Source: Symbiodinium natans
Taxonomy: Eukaryota; Sar; Dinophyceae; Suessiales; Symbiodiniaceae
Direction of reading: 5' to 3'
Assembly: GCA_905221605.1 (NCBI GenBank)
Contig: CAJNDS010000434.1
Coordinates: 62,001-126,000, forward strand
DNA: 64,000 bases
A program made the translations under genes and the position numbers. The stretch's first letter is position 1. Each line of letters opens with the position of its first letter. This document shows positions 57,501 through 64,000 of the stretch, piece after piece. The notes below the pieces were generated by a model, which did no database searches, was not told the DNA's origin, and saw nothing but the letters and a program-made list of their open reading frames with translations.

Positions 57501-60500
57501 AAGAACTTGAATGCCTCAGACCGGCTGGAAGTTCATGTCCTGTTCAGGTCCAACGCTGTAGGTGTTAAAAGGTTTTGGGGCTCGGCTCGTGCAGGGCTGG
57601 CCATAAGTGGTCAGAGCGAGATCGCAGACCAATGTTCCATGCAGGCAGTGGCACAAGAAGCCATGCCAGAGTTGCTGCTGCGGGCACGATGCCGTCCTCA
57701 ACTCGACGAAACTTTTCGCAAACTTGCGCCGGGCCGGAAGCCCCGGATCAGAAGCCTGCGGACGCTGTCAGCACCGCCCTGGAAAGCAACGATCTACCAC
57801 CTTTTCTACACCCCGGCTTGAGTACGGCTTTTCGAATTTTCACAATTTCTTGCGAGTTGCAGAAGAAATCCAAGGCTGGAGTTTAGACACGGACTGCAAA
57901 CCACTGCCTGCACTCAGTGCATCACCGGCATCAGGAATTGTTGGGACAGGGCATGGCTGTAGAAGCGCTTCGTAACACCCTCATCACGAAGCATCTGAGC
58001 GAGGAACAAGTGGCCGAAAGCCACAAGGGAGCTGCAAGCGATGGGGCCGCACACAGGACCGCATCCGAACACGAATCAAGACCTCAAGGCCTTTTGAGCG
58101 CTGAATTATTCCGAGCCTCAGGCTGCCAAGTCTGCGCTGAAGAACAGTTGAAGGAAGGAAAGGGCAAGTCGGGCTTGCCCGTAAGGGTTACCTTTCTTGG
58201 GCATGTGGGCCTATGGTTCAACAGCTTCGCAACCGAGCTTCTGACCTTCAACCTGGCTTCACAAGTTGACTTGTCTGCACCTTGCACGTCTCCGCCTCCA
58301 GCCAGGCAGCACAGGCTCAGTGCCTGGTTCAGGTCTGCGTTGCGATGCTGAGACGTGGCTGCAGCCTGGTCGGAGTCGCGGCGCAAAGCATTGAGGAACG
58401 ACCTGTGGATTCACAATGAATCTCCCTTCCATTTCAGAAGGGCAATTCGTGCCAGCGGCGTCCTCTCAGCAAGGCTTGGGAAGGGTGTTGGAAACATCAG
58501 TGCAATGCCTGTCAATGCTTAGGGAGCTATTTCGTAGCAGCCAAATCAGCCAGCATCCTCGACACAGTTCAGGCTTTGAGTAGAAGAACTTCGGCAGTCA
58601 TGCAAGAAACCTCTTTTCACGGCATCAACCTCGTACCTTGTCGCGCGGCATTGCTGACATCAAGCCTTCGAAGCGTCGAGCATTCTTTCAAAAGCCTAAA
58701 AACCTCAACGGGCCGATCCTTGCCGAAACCTCTCGCTGGAAGAGCAAGTTGCAGAGAAGTTCGCGGTCGTCCAGGCATCCGCGGCAAGTGGCCCTAACCA
58801 TGCCATGATATAACTCGGAGTCGCCCTGCTCTGCCTCTGCACCTTCCAGGGCGTCAACTGCAGGAAAGCCCGAATGGTCGTGGCAGTGTTGGGAGGCTTT
58901 ATACGGGCGCCTCACAAATCCTAGAAGCCCTAGACCCGTCACCGCTTCTGCAAAACGACGGCTCTTCGGGAGCTGGGAAGGCCACAGAAGCGCTCCACCA
59001 GCACCCTTGCACTCACCAGAGAAAAGTTACTGCATGCAGACGACCCCGAATCGAACAGCACGAACAGCGAGCTCGCACTTCAGCTGGAACAGCTGGGAGG
59101 ATGAGCCTTTAACTAGGCATCCGAAACTAAGAGCTTGTCAAGGGAAGGCTGCGGGTGATCCAGGCAGACATGCGAGGGATGCATATGGGCCTATGGTTCA
59201 ACAGCTTCGCAACCGAGCTTATGACCTTCAACCTGGCTTCACAAGTTGACTTGTCTGCACCTTGCGTGCCTCCGCCTCCAGCCAGGCTCAGTGCCTGGTT
59301 CAGGTCTGTGTGGCGATGCTGAGACGTGGCTGCAGCCTGGTCGGAGTCGCGGCGCAAAGCATTGAGGAACGACCTGTGGATTCACAATGAATCTCCCTTC
59401 CATTTCAGAAGGGCAATTCGTACCAGTGGCATCCGCTCAAACGGGCCGATCCTTGCCGAAACCTCTCGCTGGAAGAGCAAGTTGCAGAGAAGTTCGCGGT
59501 CGTCCAGGCATCCGCGGCAAGTGGCCCTAACCATGCCATGATATAACTCGGAGTCGCCCTGCTCTGCCTCTGCACCTTCCAGGGCGTCAACTGCAGGAAA
59601 GCCCGAATGGTCGTGGCAGTGTTGGGAGGCTTTATACGGGCGCCTCACAAATCCTAGAAGCCCTAGGCCCGTCACCGCTTCTGCAAAACGACGGCTCTTC
59701 GGGAGCTGGGAAGGCCACAGAAGCGCTCCACCAGCACCCTTGCACTCACCAGAGAAAAGTTACTGCATGCAGACGGCCCCGAATCGAACAGCACGAACAG
59801 CGAGCTCGCACTTCAGCTGGAACAGCTGGGAGGATGAGCCTTTAACTAGGCATCCGAAACTAAGAGCTTGTCAAGGGAAGGCTGCGGGTGATCCAGGCAG
59901 ACATGCGAGGGATGCATATGGGCCTATGGTTCAACAGCTTCGCAACCGAGCTTATGACCTTCAACCTGGCTTCACAAGTTGACTTGTCTGCACCTTGCGT
60001 GCCTCCGCCTCCAGCCAGGCTCAGTGCCTGGTTCAGGTCTGTGTGGCGATGCTGAGACGTGGCTGCAGCCTGGTCGGAGTCGCGGCGCAAAGCATTGAGG
60101 AACGACCTGTGGATTCACAATGAATCTCCCTTCCATTTCAGAAGGGCAATTCGTACCAGTGGCATCCGCTCAAACGGGCCGATCCTTGCCGAAACCTCTC
60201 GCTGGAAGAGCAAGTTGCAGAGAAGTTCGCGGTCGTCCAGGCATCCGCGGCAAGTGGCCCTAACCATGCCATGATATAACTCGGAGTCGCCCTGCTCTGC
60301 CTCTGCACCTTCCAGGGCGTCAACTGCAGGAAAGCCCGAATGGTCGTGGCAGTGTTGGGAGGCTTTATACGGGCGCCTCACAAATCCTAGAAGCCCTAGA
60401 CCCGTCACCGCTTCTGCAAAACGACGGCTCTTCGGGAGCTGGGAAGGCCACAGAAGCGCTCCACCAGCACCCTTGCACTCACCAGAGAAAAGTTACTGCA

Positions 60501-61720
60501 TGCAGACGGCCCCGAATCGAACAGCACGAACAGCGAGCTCGCACTTCAGCTGGAACAGCTGGGAGGATGAGCCTTTAACTAGGCATCCGAAACTAAGAGC
60601 TTGTCAAGGGAAGGCTGCGGGTGATCCAGGCAGACATGCGAGGGATGCATATGGGCCTATGGTTCAACAGCTTCGCAACCGAGCTTATGACCTTCAACCT
60701 GGCTTCACAAGTTGACTTGTCTGCACCTTGCGTGCCTCCGCCTCCAGCCAGGCAGCACAGGCTCAGTGCCTGGTTCAGGTCTGCGTGGCGATGCTGAGAC
60801 GTGGCTGCAGCCTGGTCGGAGTCGCGGCGCAAAGCATTGAGGAACGACCTGTGGATTCACAATGAATCTCTCTTCCATTTCAGAAGGGCAATTTGTTCCA
60901 GCGGCATCCGCTCAGCAAGGCTTGGGAAAGGTGTTGGAAACATCGGTCAATTTGCAGAGTGCAACGCCTCTCAATGCTTCGGGAGCAATTTCATAGCAGC
61001 CAAATCAGCCAGCATCCTCGACACAGTTCAGGCTTTGAGTAGAAGAACTTCGGCAGTCATGCAAGAAACCTTTTTTCACGGCATCAACCTCGTACCTTGC
61101 AGCGCCGCATTGCTGACATCAAGCCTTCGAAGCGTCGAGCATTCTTTCAAAAGCCTAAAAACCTCAACGGGCCGATCCTTGCCGAAACCTTTCGATGAAG
61201 TTCGCGGTCGTCCAGGCGCCTCTACACCTCTGCAGGAAAGCCCGAATGGTCGTGGCAGTGTTGGGAGGCTCTATACGGGCGCCTCACAAATCCTAGAAGC
61301 CCTAGACCCGTCACCGCTTCTGCAAAACGACGGCTCTTCGGGAGCTGGGAAGGCCACAGAAGCGCTCCACCAGCACCCTTGCACTCACCAGAGAAAAGTT
61401 ACTGCATGCAGACGGCCCCGAATCGAACAGCACGAACAGCGAGCTCGCACTTCAGCTGGAACAGCTGGAAGGATGAGCCTTGAACTAGGCATCCGAACTA
61501 AGTGCTTGTCAAGTGACTCATTCACTGGACGCCAGATACGACCGAACAGCTTACAGGGCCTTGGCAACTTGACATTCGGCAAAGTGCCCAAGACTCCACA
61601 GGCTATGTGGCTAAAGACGCTAGCAGCAGCTGCAAAAATGTGGCGGGCCGAAAAGTGCACTTCACGCGGCGCCCTTCCAATTTTTGCAGGCGATTCTGCC
61701 AGCAAGGCCTTCTTAGCCTA
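57500..61720 (-). CDS. Second LRR gene region, partly tandemly duplicated
   Basis: The minus strand of the long units reads FRLLKECSTLRRLDVSNAA and EALRGVALCKLTDVSNTF, both LRR-like. The common part reads AVDALEGAEAEQGDSELYHG then MVRATCRGCLDDRELLCNLL. Outside the array, PCKLFGRIWRPVNESLDKHL near 61520-61580 is weakly coding. No start, stop or full exon chain can be set. It may be a functional gene growing by exon duplication or a pseudogene. Confidence 0.45.
58207..61510 (-). repeat. Tandem array of four 733-980-bp units carrying LRR exons
   Basis: The anchor GGGCCTATGGTTCAACAG recurs at 58207, 59187, 59920 and 60653. Units 2 and 3 are 733 bp and almost identical. Units 1 and 4 are longer: they carry an extra segment of about 239 bp (58469-58707 in unit 1; the counterpart in unit 4 is about 60915-61166) plus a 9-bp difference, which together explain the 247-bp difference between units 1 and 2. 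The extra segment encodes, on the minus strand, FRLLKECSTLRRLDVSNAA, a clear LRR block, and is bounded on both sides by the direct repeat CTCA (TGAG on the coding strand). The array is therefore a recent exon-block duplication in an LRR gene, with loss or gain of one exon segment. Confidence 0.9.
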
Positions 61721-61965
61721 CACAGACCTCACCTGCAAGCTGAAGTTAGGCCGTGCTCATGAAGGAACATGACGAAGTCGTTGTCCGCCAACCCTTAGCC
61801 CCACATTCCAGCACCTTCCGGCTGGAAAATCTCGGGATTTCCGAAAAAAATCGTCCTGAGCCGGAAAGGGGAAATCCCGTCAAAGGAGCTGGTCTCCATC
61901 CAGGGATGCTGAGCCTACGCTGGGCTCACGCTGGGCTCACAGTTAGTGTGCTTCCTCCACCAAAT

Positions 61966-62408
61966 GACCTGCGCAGGTGATGGACAACAGAGATCCAATC
62001 GATAGCAAGGCTTCTGGGCTTCAGAATCTTAAGGCTTAAGGCAGAGTCAGCCGTCGCTGTGCGGGATTACAGTGAATCAACACTTCAGATGCCGGAGCAG
62101 GAAGGCATTGACAGGCTGCCGTCAATCATAGGTGTGATTTGCTCTTGAAAGCTCTGCATGGACCAGGGCCTGAGCGAGTCTCACACCAGTGACCTGCGCA
62201 GGTGATGCAACGGACGACAGAGATCCAATCGATGGCAAGGCTTCTGGGCTTCAGAATCTTAGGGCAGAGTCAGCCGTCGCTGTGCGGGATTACAGTGAAT
62301 CAACACTTCAGATGCCGGAGCAGGAAGGCATTGACAGGCTGCCGTCAATCATAGGTGTGATTTGCTCTTGAAAGCTCTGCATGGACCAGGGCCTGAGCGA
62401 GTCTCACA
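61966..62408. repeat. Tandem duplication with 225-230-bp period
   Basis: The segment from GACCTGCGCAGGTGATG through GAGCGAGTCTCACA occurs twice (61966-62190 and 62191-62408). The copies differ mainly by small indels near the start (GATAGCAAGG versus GATGGCAAGG, and AAGGCTTAAGGCAGAG versus AGGGCAGAG). Confidence 0.9.
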
Positions 62409-63129
62409 TTTGGTCGCCTCCCTGTTGCGATTTGTTGAAGTGCGAAGATCCAAGAAGAGCTGCAAAATGCCTCGCCTTACCTGCCACTCGACTGACCAGG
62501 AGTTCTTCTGGATAGCGGCGCAGATGAGATTCTGAGGCCTGGTAACAGACGACCTAAGCAGAGTATCCCGCTTTGCCAGGGGCCAAAGCATTGATGATGC
62601 TGATCGTAACAAACCTTAATAGCTTGTGACTCCCCATTGGTTTGGGCTCATGTGTGCTATTTGCTGGGGTGCCAAGACAAGGCCAAAGGCCAAAAACAAC
62701 TTCCGGCATGCGAGCGGGCTCAGGGATTGCACTGTGGATTATGGAACGGCGGACCAAGATGGACTGCAGTTCTGGAGGGCAAACATGTGTATTTATGCGG
62801 CGCTGTACATTCAACATCGACCGCGTCGAAATTGTCTCAGGACAACGAAAGACGCCTCAGCTCATGCAATGCGATCCCGTGCCGACAGTTCGCATACGGC
62901 GAGCACTGTGGAGGCAGACAAGCGTGGACACAAAGCCATCGCGTGAGCCCCAGATACGTCTTCGCATGGTGCTGTAATTTGCCGTTGTTTGCTGTCTGTT
63001 TGCCTCTATTTGCTGCTTGTTTGCCGTTAAATGCTGCCGGTGCATTCGCGACTAATGGATGCTAATTGCTACTGTTTGCTGGGGGGTCCCTCCTGGTAGG
63101 GCTCATGAGAGGAATATGAAACATGGACG

Positions 63130-63400
63130 GTGAGAGGCAGTCACTGTCGGCGAAGGTCAAGAAGGCGTCATTTGCGGAGTGAATCGCCTGGTACAGATTG
63201 ACATGTGGTCAAAAACTGGTGCTGGGGGCTTACAGTTGACAATGTGCATCCCTGGCAGGTGAACAGCGGTCTTCCATATATCCCTGACATCTTTGGCAAC
63301 TTCCGGCCCAAGCAGTCCTTGGTGGTACAAACAACAGGAAGGCCTTAGCCGCTTTAGCCCTTTTTGGGGCCTTACTGCGTGGACACGAGAAGACACAATC
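63130..63400 (-). CDS. Candidate exons, unrecognised
   Basis: The minus strand reads GPEVAKDVRDIWKTAVHLPG (about 63255-63310) and, in another frame, FLTFADSDCLSPSM (about 63125-63165). They look coding but no family was recognised. Confidence 0.25.
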
Positions 63401-63499
63401 TTTCAAAATCTCGCACACAGAAGCCACGGCGCTTACGCATTCTTGAGCCAATGGAGGGGCGAAGGGCCCGGAGCGAAGGCTGCGCTGCGGATCGAGAAC

Positions 63500-64000
63500 C
63501 CTCAGACTCATTCCCAGGACGGGCTGAATTCTCAGGAACCATCAGCAGGTTTTTAGGAACTGTGTAGAGCAACAACCCCGAACAGGTTGGAACCGTTCCG
63601 AACAGCCGGAACTAATCTCAACCCACCCGGTAGGCTTCACACAGCTCAATATTCCAAATTGATCCTGAAACTGAATGTGATGGTTCCAGAGACCATCGCA
63701 GCAAGGACAGAGAACCTAGTTTAAACAGATCACCAGCTACTCCAAGCCATGCAGGCAAACCAGGAACAAACACAACAGACTCAAAGTGCGGCTAGTGATG
63801 TCACTGGTGCGAAGTTCCTAGGTTTTCGAGGGATTGGTCTTTAGAGTTGTGTGTAATGTACAAGGTCATGGAATGTGTGCGGCCCCTCACCTTTCAAGAC
63901 GTTGCAAGTAGAAGGGAGGGGCACCAGCCGTCGAGAAGGGGGCTTCGGGCTTCTTCAAGCCCTTGCTTTAGGGTCCACGGTGTAAGGAAGCGCTGTAGGC
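63500..64000. other. No gene recognised
   Basis: No conserved protein block, RNA gene or clear repeat was seen in the last 500 bases. Confidence 0.4.

Noticed and set aside
60801-61772. 323-codon plus-strand open frame across the tandem array
   Set aside because: The minus strand of the same segment encodes clear LRR blocks. The plus frame is interrupted in the other array units and is probably an antisense shadow.
63443-63463. CTTGAGCCAATGG, similar to the reverse complement of the dinoflagellate spliced leader
   Set aside because: Only the first 10 bases match cleanly and two A bases are missing before TGG. A 10-base match is expected by chance at a non-negligible rate in 128 kb of strands, and no gene start adjoins it.

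Overview
This window looks like nuclear DNA of a dinoflagellate, most likely a coral-symbiont type (Symbiodiniaceae) or a close relative. No classical operons or long intact reading frames are visible, apart from one 489-codon frame. Genes are chopped into exons of about 30-120 bases. Seventeen introns that I could place exactly from protein alignments use GT, GC or GA at the 5' end (8 GT, 7 GC, 2 GA, plus a further GA intron in CAND1) and AG at the 3' end, usually followed by G. Every gene I can identify is on the minus strand, as in the unidirectional gene arrays of dinoflagellates. Plant-type TTTAGGG repeats occur internally at several places. Because most exons are shorter than a normal ORF cut-off, genes were found by translating all frames and matching short conserved blocks recalled for each family; no database search was run.

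Layout, in the order of transcription (right to left): 64.0-57 kb holds fragments of a leucine-rich-repeat (LRR) gene with a nearly identical 733-bp tandem array (58.2-61.5 kb) and a 225-230-bp tandem duplication (62.0-62.4 kb). An AT-rich stretch with decayed telomere-like repeats lies at 55.3-56.0 kb. A second LRR gene fills 53.6-49.2 kb. CAND1, the exchange factor of cullin-RING ubiquitin ligases, runs from 48.5 to 34.8 kb in dozens of exons. After about 2 kb with an unrecognised gene, CSN2 (COP9 signalos0me subunit 2) runs from 32.6 to 28.6 kb. A Gln/Pro-rich protein gene follows (about 28.3-25.6 kb). The stretch 25-17 kb is mostly simple repeats, telomere-like repeats and weak exon candidates. 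Then come a centrin gene (16.76-15.21 kb), an intronless gene for a 489-residue Ala/Pro-rich membrane-anchored protein (14.69-13.22 kb) and a secretory thioredoxin/PDI-like gene (12.77-11.93 kb). The first 11 kb contain repeats, an inverted-repeat element and several coding-looking exons I could not name.

CAND1 and CSN2 act on the same machine: the COP9 signalosome strips NEDD8 from cullins and CAND1 then binds the bare cullin and swaps substrate receptors. Their being near neighbours in the same orientation is the most interesting gene-level observation here. The most unusual DNA-level observation is a CAND1 exon (44149-44250) flanked by introns built of telomeric repeats in opposite orientations.
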